NCBI GenBank assembly: GCA_002105175.1 | Contig: MCGE01000022.1 | Span: 248,001-312,000 of the forward strand | Direction of reading: 5' to 3' | DNA: 64,000 bases | Origin: Absidia repens | Lineage: Eukaryota; Mucoromycota; Mucoromycetes; Mucorales; Cunninghamellaceae | Shown: positions 44,627-55,317 of the stretch, one piece after another | Position numbering within the stretch: position 1 is the first letter of the stretch | Layout: each line of letters starts with the position of its first letter | Notes under the pieces: generated by a model | Told to the model about the DNA's origin: nothing | Seen by the model: only the letters and a program-made list of their open reading frames with translations | Database searches by the model: none | Translations under genes and position numbers: made by a program

Positions 44627-47600
44627 AAAAAAGGTTAGAATGTCGTCTGTCTGCCATTAGATGTCCTTTTCAATTACTCTCTTGTTCGTGGTCAGTATCG
44701 ACTTGAGCATCAGCATCAGCGTGGGCGGCATCATCAGCGTGGGCGGCATCATCAGCGTGGGCGGCATCATCAGCGTGGGCGGCATCATCAGCGTGGGCGG
44801 CATCATCATCTTGGGCAGCATCATCATCTTGGGCAGCATCATCAGCGTGGGTGGCATCATCATCTTGGGCAGCTCCTAGCAACGATATTAGTAAATAAAC
44901 CAAAGAAAAAAAGAAAAAGTCAATACATAAACAATAGTTCTTGTAGAAAACCACCATAGCCACTTACCCTCCTGTTCCACTGCGTAATTGTAAACGTCAT
45001 CACTTGAACCATTGCTAGCCACATAGATTGAATTCATCCCAGGATCTACACCCCACACATTCAAATACGGGAATTCCCACGCTTGGAAGTCTTCAGGTAG
45101 CAAATCAGGAAGAGTAGCATCGTTTCGAATCGGTTTGTCGAAGGGGATTGATACAGAGAATCCGTTCGTCACGATGTACTTGCAAATATCATCCCATTCC
45201 CTTTTCTGATTTTGTCAACGTTGAGGATGTTCGTCAATGTTTCATCGCCATGGATATATTGTGTGAGGCCCACTGATCGAAGGATTTGCCCCATGGATGT
45301 ATTGTCGATTTTTATGCTTTTCTTTGTGTAGGACGGTTTCGGCACCAAGTTGTAAACTTGTTGCTTTTTCATCAAGTGATCGACTCCAGGTGTGAAGCAT
45401 CTTGGTAACAAATCCTGGTGGTGTTCAGGGTCCTGTAAGTATTCAACAGAATGAAGAATTTGCTGGCGAGTGTTGGCGATGGTGTTTTGTAGGGATGTAA
45501 ATGACAAGTCCGACAGGTACGATAATTGTTGGCGGTCAAGGTTGTCGTTTGTCGGTATAATTTGTTGTATTGTTTTTGCCAATTTTGACCGTCGGCGTCG
45601 ACCTATTCTTGAGTTATCATCAAGTCCACGTACTACTTCAAAGCACCAAGTGCGAGGAACTACGGTCTGTACTGGGTTTACTGCATTTGCGGTGTCGATA
45701 TTGTGTTGGTCAAAAGCGCGGACAATGTTATAACCATACTTCGTGAAGATATCGCAATGGCGAGAAATATATGCAGTTGACAGTTGCGTAGTCGAATTGT
45801 CTAGCAATGTTGCCGGTGCCCCCGCCTGTTGACAATAGTTGATCAAATTATTCAGCAAATGACGATTTCCAAGTTGATCGTTGTCGAAGTATTGTCGTTG
45901 AGCTTCCAAAAATTGGCGATGTGGGTTGGTGTATGTATCCTGACGAGCGCCGAGATCATCAAGTAAGGGCCGTACCTCCATAATAGCAAGATCCAAGGAG
46001 TCAAGAAGTTCTTGCGTTTCCTGGTTGATGTTATCTGCGCCATCCACTTGCTGTTCCATCATCGTTTGCAAAGATGTCATCACACCGTTCACCATGCTGT
46101 CATTCCATCGTTCGTCGTTTAGCTGGTGTTGAAAACCGAAGTGATTTGAGACATTCAATAGCAATTGGGTTGAAGCTTGGTACAGACGAAGCAGTTCCTG
46201 GAGTCTGGTGGATAATTGGATCAAAGAGGCAACAATCGTGGGATCCATGGCTTCCGCTACTTCGGTTGACATTGTTCCAATTCTTGAAATAGTGATTGTG
46301 ATGACTGACCGAAGGCCGGTTTCCCTGTTCATGATACGTCCATGAAGAACACCGTATGCATTTTCAACTTCTTTTCCAAGTGAATCAGTTTGTTCTTGTA
46401 GAGCAGCCATATTATAAACACACAAAAGGTCCACTTTCCCATCATCTAGTACAGCATTTACATCGTCTTTTATTTCGTCAGTAATGCCAGGTTGAGACAA
46501 AGCATCAGAAGACTCGATTGCAATATCCGCATTGTTGACCAGACTTGCTAGGATGTGAAGCCCCAATACGTTGCAAGTTTTTTTCAATCGAATCCTATGA
46601 ATACAATACATGGCGGTAAGTATCAAACATTGACCTCTGTATACTTTTATTGTATTGTATTACTTACCTTTTGTTGTTCCTGTTCTAATATTTGTTCTTC
46701 AGGATCCTGCTGCTGGAGAAGTTGCTGTTGCTGTTGTTGTTGATGCTGTTGGTTCTGGCGTTGCACCATTCGCTGACGAAGACGTAAAGAAAATAAATTT
46801 GACATCCACTGCGTAAAGTCCTCAACAATTCGATTTGTAAATTTTGTCGCATATTGGGCCAACATTGGAGTCAGAATATTCGCATACGCTTTTCCATGAA
46901 TTTTTCGTACAAGAAAAGCTTGTCGGGACGCTTCTGTTGGATTCAGTTGCTGATACACATTGTCGATATTCGTCGCCAAATCCATGCTGATTGAATTGTT
47001 GATGGTGATGTTGCTGCCAGTGACTTGTTGAAAGATAGCATAAAAAAAACTCATCGTAAAGAGCTGTTTTGGTATGGGTTGGTGGTTCGTCAAAGAGTGA
47101 TATAGATAAAATGTAATAAATAGGTGCACTTTTATGACTGTATCCCGAGTGTACGAAACAACGTCGCTGATTCCCTGTAGAATTTGTTGATGATGATCCT
47201 GGTTTTCAATCCGCAGCAATGATTTCAGTCCCTGTTTCCGGCAAACCGTCGTCGTTTTACCCAATTCTTGTTGTACTTGTTGTAGTCGAGTCTGTTTCCG
47301 GAAGGGGCATTTTCGATTTGTTGATCGTGAATGAGTGGTTGCTGTTTCAAAGCTACGATGTTCAAGGCAAACCGGGCAAGAACGGACTGATTGCTTTTGA
47401 CCAAGTTTTTTTCGCATTAAAGAGCCACCCCGTTTGGCCACCTTTTCGAGAGTACCTTGTTTGCGCTTACGCTTGGACCCAGCTAACTGTCTTGAAGTTG
47501 AGCCGCGAGTTGATAATGAGGAGGCATCACCGTCGCTGTTATCACTGTCGGTGTCATCATCGTTTTCCGCACGTCTTTGTTCACCTTCAGCTTTTTGTGT

Positions 47601-47822
47601 AAAAAAAGAAAGATTAGTAAGATTACCTTGTTTCTCATACTAATTTGTTTAGCACTTACCATGACGCAGGTTCGCTTGCTGTCGTTTCCACCGTTTTTTG
47701 TACATAATGATATCAAAAACTGTCATTCCTTCATAAGTTGTTAGGGGTTGAATAACATCATCCTGTGTCATATCCATCAATCTAAGCAAGTCATCCTCGA
47801 TAATCAATTGATTGGCGGCCAT
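43674..47822 (-). CDS. Fanzor-type protein (eukaryotic TnpB-like RNA-guided nuclease), frame breaks present
   Basis: Minus-strand exons 47822-47660, 47590-46668, about 46597 to 44968, 44875-44678, 44590-44155 and 44082-43674; about 1250 residues. The catalytic core is C-terminal. RuvC-I is WGVDPGMNSIYVASN (Asp codon 45044-45046). HEIRRISSIEYYTRAGFRK follows an acidic linker. VVFGDAKFG is at the RuvC-II position, then DEYRTSQVCSKCGH (Glu codon 43908-43910), a zinc ribbon CxxC...CRRC, and RuvC-III QRDTNASRNL (Asp codon 43770-43772). The FGD sequence at the usual RuvC-II Glu position plus a conserved downstream DEY Glu fits the rearranged active site reported for Fanzors. The N-terminal part has a basic, CPVC-containing region and Gln runs. 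The intron 44083-44154 is GC-AG. Two joins are not in frame: near 45202-45205 one A seems missing, and the 46668/46597 junction is off by one. It may be inactive. Confidence 0.8.
44701..44875 (-). repeat. 18-bp tandem repeat coding an acidic linker in the Fanzor gene
   Basis: The forward unit GCGTGGGCGGCATCATCA occurs five times almost perfectly (about 44718-44808). Variants with TCTTGGGCAGCATCATCA follow on the right. In the gene frame it encodes (H/Q)-(A/D)-D-D-A-A repeats between RuvC-I and the next core exon. Confidence 0.9.
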
Positions 47823-48317
47823 ACTGATGATAGGGACCTGGAGGTATTGGTGTTTGTTAAAAAGAAAAGAAAACAAAACGCTGTTGCGGCTAAATTTGTG
47901 ATTTTAGTCCAACTGGATTGTTCCTTGGGCGGAATTTGAAATATCTTGTTCCTGAATCGGACAAAAATAGAATTGAGAGTAGTGAGCACCAGAACTTTTG
48001 TAGATAAAGTCCAACTGTAGAGAAAGTTTATAAAAAAATAAACTTGGAAGAGTAAAATAAAATAAAAAAGAAAAGTATTGACCTTTGTTGGTTCAATAAA
48101 AATAAGTGTATAACACACAGTAAAAATAAAAAAGAGGACTTGTAGTCACAAAAAATAAAAGAAAGTTTCTATATAGACGATAGAAACAAAATAAAAATAA
48201 GACAGTGGTTTGGTGGTTAAAAGCCTTTGTACTGAATTTTATAAAAAAGATTGAGATAAATATATGATAATAGATAGCTTAAGAAAAAAGAGAATTGGCG
48301 GGGGAAAGGTGGGGTAT
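47823..48317. other. Upstream spacer of the Fanzor gene
   Basis: It is AT-rich with many short A runs and has no recognisable gene. It probably holds the promoter of the minus-strand Fanzor gene. Confidence 0.45.
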
Positions 48318-48646
48318 TTATACTAAAAAATAAAGTGGCGGCGAGTGCCGAACGTGATAAAAAAATATAAAAATAAAAATGATGATCGACCAGTATCCTA
48401 GACCGGATAGGAAATCAGCGGCTTCCTGTTTTCGTCCAGTTCGATACTTGATTTCAAAGTCATATTCAGCCAAGTATTGGATCCATCTTGCTACAATGCC
48501 AGATACTTTGGGTGATTGTACCAACCATCGTAAAGGTGAGTGGTCTGATATGACAGTGAATTTTTTGCCAAGTAAATAAGGCCTGAATAGTTGCAGGCTC
48601 CATACTAGGGAGAGACATTCCAATTTAGTAGCACAGTAGTTTTGTT
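48318..48646 (-). pseudogene. Ty3-type retrotransposon RNase H remnant
   Basis: On the minus strand an open frame reads QQNYCATKLECLSLVWSLQL, then FRPYLLGKKFTVISDHSPLR and YDFEIKYRTGRKQEAADFLS. This is the connection/RNase H part of Ty3-type polymerase polyproteins. The first catalytic Asp region and all reverse transcriptase motifs upstream are absent, and an in-frame stop precedes the fragment. It is a truncated relic, not an active element. No LTRs are recognisable around it. Confidence 0.85.
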
Positions 48647-48779
48647 GTCAATGGAAGATTCAGTTGATTTATATTTTTACAAATATACCCCAATCAGCCA
48701 ATAGAGGAAGATATTGTATGAGTCATCTTTTTACAAACACCCCATTTCCCCTCCTCCCCGTTCATACGAGTATTCACAA

Positions 48780-48995
48780 ATACAACATGTCTACTGTGAG
48801 TATTTCTCTTCCACAACACAACGCTACTATACCCTACAAAGCAATATAATACATACTCTACAAAAACAAATCAACACATACCCTACAAACAACACAACAT
48901 ATACCCTACAATATATAACAACACATATTCCTCAAAGAATAGTATATTTAACACGAAAACAACACACGTATTCCACAAAAACAGCGTACACAAAT
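48780..48995. repeat. Degenerate minisatellite, ACACATACCCTACAAA-like
   Basis: About nine imperfect units of roughly 20-25 bp contain words such as TACCCTACAA, CATACTCTACAAAAACA, ACATATACCCTACAA and CGTATTCCACAAAAACA. It is not coding. Confidence 0.65.
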
Positions 48996-49253
48996 ATTTT
49001 TTCAAATGTGATTTTCTTTATTGCAGTGATATGATAAAATAGACGGTAATAGTGAAATAAGAGACAATATATATACTGTATAGTAACATATAAGAGATGA
49101 AGAGGATACTAACATTGCCTTCAACAAAACAGTACACTCATACTATTCTCTTATAGCACAACCACCCCTGCTTCATACTGAAATGCTGCTGCGTCCGAGG
49201 TGATAATGGCATATCTTCGCTTCAGGAAGCTCCCCCAGAAGCTATTTAGTGGT

Positions 49254-49255
<2 letters not shown>

Positions 49256-49307
<52 letters not shown>
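49256..49307. repeat. T homopolymer, 52 nt
   Basis: It is an uninterrupted T run. About 150 bp further right is an A34 run (49457-49490), so the two form a possible inverted homopolymer pair. Confidence 0.95.
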
Positions 49308-49455
49308 CTGAAGTAAAAATGTGGAGGTGTTTCGAATGTTGCGTACAAAAAAAGAGACAGGTAACATCATCATCATCAAACAAAAAAGTCATTTGGTTGG
49401 TTTCAATAGAAGATAGATTTTATTTATTTGTAATACCACAAGAGTACATACCAGC

Positions 49456-49456
<1 letters not shown>

Positions 49457-49490
<34 letters not shown>
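49457..49490. repeat. A homopolymer, 34 nt
   Basis: It is an uninterrupted A run between CCAGCC and CAAAGTCC. It could be the tail of a retroposed sequence on the plus strand or simple slippage. Confidence 0.95.
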
Positions 49491-49491
<1 letters not shown>

Positions 49492-50479
49492 AAAGTCCTG
49501 ACTGAGCGCTGAACAACGACGGATGGGCCCCAAGGGGCTGCCCACCAAAGTGCGAAAGGGCGGAGGCTTTAATCCTATCCCATCAAAACCCACACTTTAA
49601 TAAAAAAAACTGTGACACCCAGTCAATGGAAAGATTTCCAAAAGCTCCAGCGGAGCGCCAGAGCGTTTATTAATTTAATATACTTAAAGAAAGAGGGGTA
49701 AACCATTAGGCACGCAAAAACATATTGGGAGAGGTGTCTTCAAAAAGAGATCGGTTTAAAATAAAATATACGATTGTCTAAACCATATTATCATTTAGTC
49801 TAAACTACGTTGAATAAAATGTCCAAAATTGAAAGCTAAATCGTCTCGAGCGGAGTTTATTCTCGTCTAAAAAAAAAAAAAAAAAACGTCTCAAGTTCAA
49901 CCGGAAAACCTATATTTTTTTTTTTCTGATAGTAGCCCGACTTTAAAAATATGGAAATTCCCAAAATTGTCTCAGATACCATGTCACATTATAGGCGTCC
50001 ATTGCTATCCCATTCATTTCCCATGAAAGTAATTGGTGACATGAGTGGATCGACTGTGTGGAAATAGGACCACGTATGAGATATCTCTAGAGTGAGGTTT
50101 AAGAAGCAGTCTGTGATTCATGCAGTAATAGACGCATAAAAAAAAAGGTTATACAGAATAACTGCTATAGAAATATTTTGAGACTTTTCTATTGTTGGAT
50201 CATGTCCTTGGCACTTACATAAAACAATCTGTGCGCAGGAAATTGTCAAAGGTATGTGGATGATGAAGATATTAAAGACGAGAAAATCAATACAGCATGC
50301 ATATATAATAACACACATACAGTACAGTTCATATGTCACATAATACTTGTGCATATGCATAAATTTTGGTGGACCGTTTTTGTTTCAGAGGAATTAATAT
50401 CATACATACATCCCATTCGCAATTTTTGGACTCTTGGTAGTATCAAATCATGCCCAATCCAACATACATACTCAATTTA

Positions 50480-50481
<2 letters not shown>

Positions 50482-50536
<55 letters not shown>
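50482..50536. repeat. T homopolymer, 55 nt
   Basis: This is the longest homopolymer in the window, an uninterrupted T run in the spacer downstream of HID1. Confidence 0.95.
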
Positions 50537-50539
<3 letters not shown>

Positions 50540-50854
50540 TCTGTCAGACCAGCGTCCGATATGTGTTTATTATATGTCACCCCACTGCAGTAAATAGTTT
50601 CCTGTGTTTCCCTTCCCAGAAAAAAAAATTACCCCCAAAAAGAAAAACGAGATGTGTAATAAGTGTAAAAGAGAATGATGTACCATGGATTTTATTGCAG
50701 CTATAAAATAATAAAAGTAATAGTCATACTAATAAATTTATACATATATGAATAGAGATGGTTCAATGAATTTTATTGCAATTGTAAAAGAATAGAATAA
50801 AAAAACAAGGACGAAGTGTGTATATATATTTATATATAAAAGATAAGAAAACAA

Positions 50855-53800
50855 TCAATGGGTGGGTGTAGGAGGGGCAGAGTTAGAGAAGGGGGGTGCA
50901 GGGGGCGTGGGTGATGATGTGGTAGCAGCAACGGTGGCGGTGGTGGAGTTCGAAGCAGAGGGTTTGATATGGAATAAACGAATATGAGTAGCATGCCAAG
51001 GAGAAATAGCCTGAGGGGTTTGTAAGTATATATGAGCCCATAATGCGCTAGAGACACCAACAATAATCGGTTCCGACCATGGTACGGCACGTAATCCGTG
51101 ATTACCATTAGCTGAGGCTGACGCCAACGAAGGCGGTTGTAAATCCATGGTTCGAATGGTATCCAAAGCTTGTCTTTCACCGACTTTTTGTATCACAGGT
51201 AGTACCCTATCCGTCACGGCCAAAATGTAATCCAAGGCATGGGTCCATTGCAGTCGCCAACTTTCCAGCCATTCATTGTCTGGGTTGAACCCTGTGGCAG
51301 CGGGTGAAGAAGGCAGTGAAAGCGTGGACGATGAGGATGCTTGGCGTTGGGGCATTCTTCTTGCTGCTGCTACTGATGTGGACGACGAGGAGGAGGCGGC
51401 TGCACTTTCTTCCGGTCGTTTTCCAAGCGCCTTTTCTGATACCGTCGCATCGTCGCTGGTGGTGATGTCGTCGTCGTCATGAATGGTAAACGTGGCGACA
51501 GTGGGTGATGATGATGCTGACGACGCTGATCGGAGGTTCAAAGGGCGTTGTTGCTGTTGTTGTTGCTGTTGGCGTTTTCTTGTCATGTCACTCAATGCCT
51601 GGTCCAAATCAAGTTCACTTAGCCGTTCGAACTTAATATGGTTGCGTACAATACTACAGATCAAAGCACCATTTTCTATACAACCACATCCAAACAAAAA
51701 GGAATGAGTGAGTTTGTATGATGACCAACAAGAAAGTTTGTTATTTACCTGAAGATTGATATCGAATCACATTCTGGAAAGCTTCCAAGAGATACTGTAC
51801 CAATGCCGGGTTATTTTGATCTGCCAACAAGAATCCAGGGGCGGAGAACGAGCCAAAGAGGGCGATCCATTTGCCAGCCGCGGGCGCCGAGATATATTTG
51901 AGGTAAGGTGAGATATTGGTCAACGTGATGATCAAAGAAGGGTACAAAATGGAAAGATGACCTCTTGAGGTGGCAATCAAATTGAAGATGGACAGGATCA
52001 AAAAGTCAGCATACGAGCCGGCAAAAGCGGGATCGGAAGGAGGTGGACGAATACTGGAAGGTAAAGATGCATGGCCCTGGAAAGGTTTATTGAGTTTGGT
52101 GCCAAATCGTCGATCCGTACTTAGCGTTTGCAATACAAAAACACACATACGCACAAAGCCCAATTGTGAAGGATCTAATTTGTTTTCCATGGCATGATAA
52201 ATCAATACAAGCGTCAAGTCCAAGGCACGTTCGGTTTCCATGAGATAGGCTCGGAAACGCTAAACACGTAGTCACAGCATTAAAAAAAAAAGGAGGTGAG
52301 CACCAAGTAAAACACATACACATATATATGCTAGAAAAACCTACTGGATTGATTTGGGTCAGTTTCCAACACAGCATGGTCATTTCAAAATAGCACTTGG
52401 ATCGTTTACTTGAAGCCGGCAAATAAGTGACAAGGCCCTGCATGGGATGACTGAGGGTCCGATAAAATCCATCGATCAAAAACTGGAAATCCTGTGCCCG
52501 ATGAATTTTGGAGAGAAAGTACATAAACTTGTTTCCTTCAGCCGCTGAGATCCATTCCTTTTCCACCGTTGCATAATCATCATTATCACCATTGTGATCC
52601 AAGTCCTTCTCCTGTTGTTGTTGTTGTTGTTGCTGTTCCAATAAGTGAAGCATAGAGGCAGGTGAATGTGTATCCAATAAAAGCAAAAGCACACGGAGAC
52701 ACAAAACCACCAATTGTTCACGGGTATCATTGAATACAACCACTGAGGGGGCGGCACGACCCCAGGCAGAGGGGTTATAATTGCTGGCGGTGTTGATCAA
52801 GCTACAAAGCAACGCCAAGATAATCCGTTTTTCCCGCGTCCCCGACACCAACGAATGTAACCATCGTCCACCCAACCCGCCTTTTCGTAAATACTGTGTT
52901 GCTGGTACATACATAGACTGTGATAAGAGCACTAAGAGTAGGCGCAATACTTCAACACGATGAGATTCGTTGTCGCGGAGTGAGCCAATCGGTGTCGAAC
53001 ATCCAATTCCTGTTTCCCAAATCACATAGTTCACATGCTGTTGCGGTTGATTATTAGTATTGGTGTTGCTGTTGTTGTTATCATCGCTTTTGAGTGTTGG
53101 TGGTAATGTAAACCCAGCAAGAAACAAACTTCGTAAGGTCACTATGGTAAGAAAAATAAAAACAAGCATTAGCCTTTTTTTTTTTTTGGTCATTGTACGG
53201 CACGGTCAGTCATCTTCAATAAACTTGCATGATAATAACAATTCGCCACGTGATGGAAGGGTAGCATCTTCACCATTAGCCTAGTAGAAACCGAAAAAAA
53301 AGGAATATGAATCAATTTGTTTCACCCTAAACACTAAGACGCTTGTTGTTTACCTGCTGTTGATGATCATTGTTGGCCGTAGTAGCGCTGCTGTTCTTAG
53401 TCACAGATCTCCGAGTCCAGAAAAATGTACGTTCCCATTCATCATCGTTTTGCTCGTAAAGAAAAGGTATAATCCGGGTCAACACACGGCAGCAGTTGAG
53501 TAAATGAAGTGTCGAATAATGAGGTGAAGGGAAACTGGGTTCGTGTATCAGTTTATCCATTTGTTGTAATATCTACAATAAGAGGTATCAGTTCACCCAA
53601 TACCAACCATGACCTTGCTTCAATAATATCTTACCTTGTCGACCAACGTTTCAATATTTTCCCTAGTTGTATCACGAGCTCGTCGTATATCACTTGCACC
53701 TACAAGCGAAAACACATCATTGACTGATTCCGGTAGTGTCCAAAACTAGATGGGAGCGAAAAAAGGCGTTGGTTGCGGGTATAGATATTTTCATTATCAT

Positions 53801-53999
53801 AGCATATATTTTCCTTCTTACCAAAGACCAAAAGTCATCCGCATCCCAGGCAATGTTCTAAAAAATAAAAGAGAAAGAGAGAGCAGTTTCAACAATGAGT
53901 GGGTTTTTGTTGTATGTATGCAAGCTAATTGAATACCTTTTCTTCAAAAAGACGAAACACACTTTTCCGGAAAGCTAGTTTACTATCAGTTGCACCCAT
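50855..53999 (-). CDS. HID1-family protein (Golgi/secretory trafficking)
   Basis: Minus-strand exons 53999-53937, 53857-53822, 53745-53635, 53572-53354, 53280-53229, 53141-52345, 52259-51749 and 51675-50855 join to 869 residues. HID1 is an N-myristoylated peripheral protein of the medial/trans-Golgi, related to dymeclin, with roles in dense-core vesicle and Golgi trafficking. MGATDSKLAFRKSVFRL gives the myristoylation site and the family start. Further matches: YVIWETGIGCSTPIG, LLLVLLSQSMYVPA, FMYFLSKIHRAQDFQFLIDG, FGTKLNKPF, ITLTNISPYLK and LLEAFQNVIRYQ. The C-terminal region has low-complexity Gln and Ser insertions, with an IYLQTPQAISPWHATHIRLF-type end domain. The intron between 53229 and 53141 has a GC donor (GCAAGT). 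The Gln run in exon 6 is (CAA/CAG)8. Confidence 0.92.
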
Positions 54000-55317
54000 A
54001 TAAACTAGTTCAAAACGACAAAAAACAAATAATTGGTTGAGATGAGGGGAGGGTGGGCGGAAAGATGGGTAAGTGGGTGGGTTGGGTCAGTGGGTGGAAG
54101 AAAGAACAAGAGAAAAGAGCGCGCAATTCAAGCCAACTCTTTTTTTTTTAAAAAAAAAAAATTGACGTCATGACCGCATTGCAGGCAAGCAAAGCACACA
54201 CAAATCCAAAAATAGATATCAAAAAGACGGACTGACATTGGAGACGACTTTTCAGTGAATGCGTTTCATTGAATCCATTTTTGTTCTGCTTTTGCTCTCT
54301 GCAGCTTGATTGTGGAAATAAATGCATATGTCATACATGTCATTATCAAGAAAAAAAAAGTACCAAAAAGGAGCCTGAAAATCAATTCATACCACAAGTT
54401 CAAGTTCAGAATGATTTCTTTGTCAAGAATCGAGCGGTTTTGCTGGGATAATAAAAAATCTTTACTCATTAAGGGCTTTTATTGTAGTTGCCATGGTTTT
54501 CATGATCCATTTGTATACTCTATCATAGTCACCGAGAAAAAGTAAAGATTTTTTTCTTCAGGCATTGTTTTTTTCAATATGTAGTTCGACATTTCACAAT
54601 GTTTTACTACTAGTAAAAAATGAATGACACATTTAATAAAAATATCAATAAAAAAGAAAAATTCATGAGTTTGGGGCACAAGACCCCCTTTTTTTGTTCC
54701 TCGCCTGACAACCCCCTGTTTAAATCCCGATAAAGCCGTGACCGCGGTGTTTTTATTTATTTTATTCTCACATTTTTCTTTTTCCTTCATCTCTTTCTAA
54801 GTCTTCATCCTAAATTTACTTTCTTTTTGCTTTCCCCCCATTATTCTTCAAGTCACTGTAAGTATAGTGCAAATTTTTTCTTTTTATAGTCTTTACAAAT
54901 AAAAAATGACCGCCGTATCGCTAACCTTTTATTATTGTTATTTTTCTAAAGGTAAAAGCATCAAAAAAGCAATCTCTCGTCGTACTTTCAATCGGAACAT
55001 CTTGTAACCCCATTACATTTGTCGAAGCAAGGTAAGCACCAAAGCAAAAAAGAAAAAAAGAGGGAAAAATACGCGATTACATATAGTCTGTGTAGAACAC
55101 ACAGTCTTCAGCAAACAAAACGAACACGATCACGATCACGAAAAAAAAAAAAAAAAAATTGAAAAAAAAATTGGAAAAAAACGCGAACACATTTAGGGGC
55201 TCTTACTTTTCGTCTTGTTTTACTCACTCTTTTTATTTTTAATTTATTGACTCATAGTTTTATATTTGCGTCGACTTTCATTATCCAACAACCCTCCCAC
55301 ATTTTCCATTTTCAACA
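54000..55317 (+). other. Intergenic region with probable 5' UTR introns of the Cdh1 gene
   Basis: The right half looks like a spliced leader. CT-rich sequence (54760-54850) precedes a canonical donor GTAAGT at 54858, with a branch-like GCTAAC and an acceptor at 54951. A second donor GTAAGC is at 55032 with an acceptor near 55257, before the start codon at 55318. The left half holds the HID1 promoter and short low-complexity stretches. No other gene is seen. Confidence 0.4.

Larger units (their letters stand above)
48996..50854. other. Gene-poor, homopolymer-rich spacer
   Basis: No exon is supported in about 1.9 kb. It contains T52 (49256-49307), A34 (49457-49490) and T55 (50482-50536). A GC-richer patch at about 49500-49580 (GATGGGCCCCAAGGGGCTGC and following) stands out from the AT-rich background and could be a small relic. 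The right end is the HID1 3' flank. Confidence 0.45.

Noticed and set aside
44701..44875. Regular 18-bp repeats as a CRISPR-like array
   Set aside because: Units are contiguous without spacers, in frame with the gene, and encode an acidic linker.
48780..48995. TACCCTACAA-type repeat as an internal telomere tract
   Set aside because: Units are long and degenerate, and do not contain a TTAGGG/CCCTAA-type repeat.
50256..50706. Open frames spanning the T55 run
   Set aside because: They consist largely of poly-Phe from the homopolymer; no domain is present.
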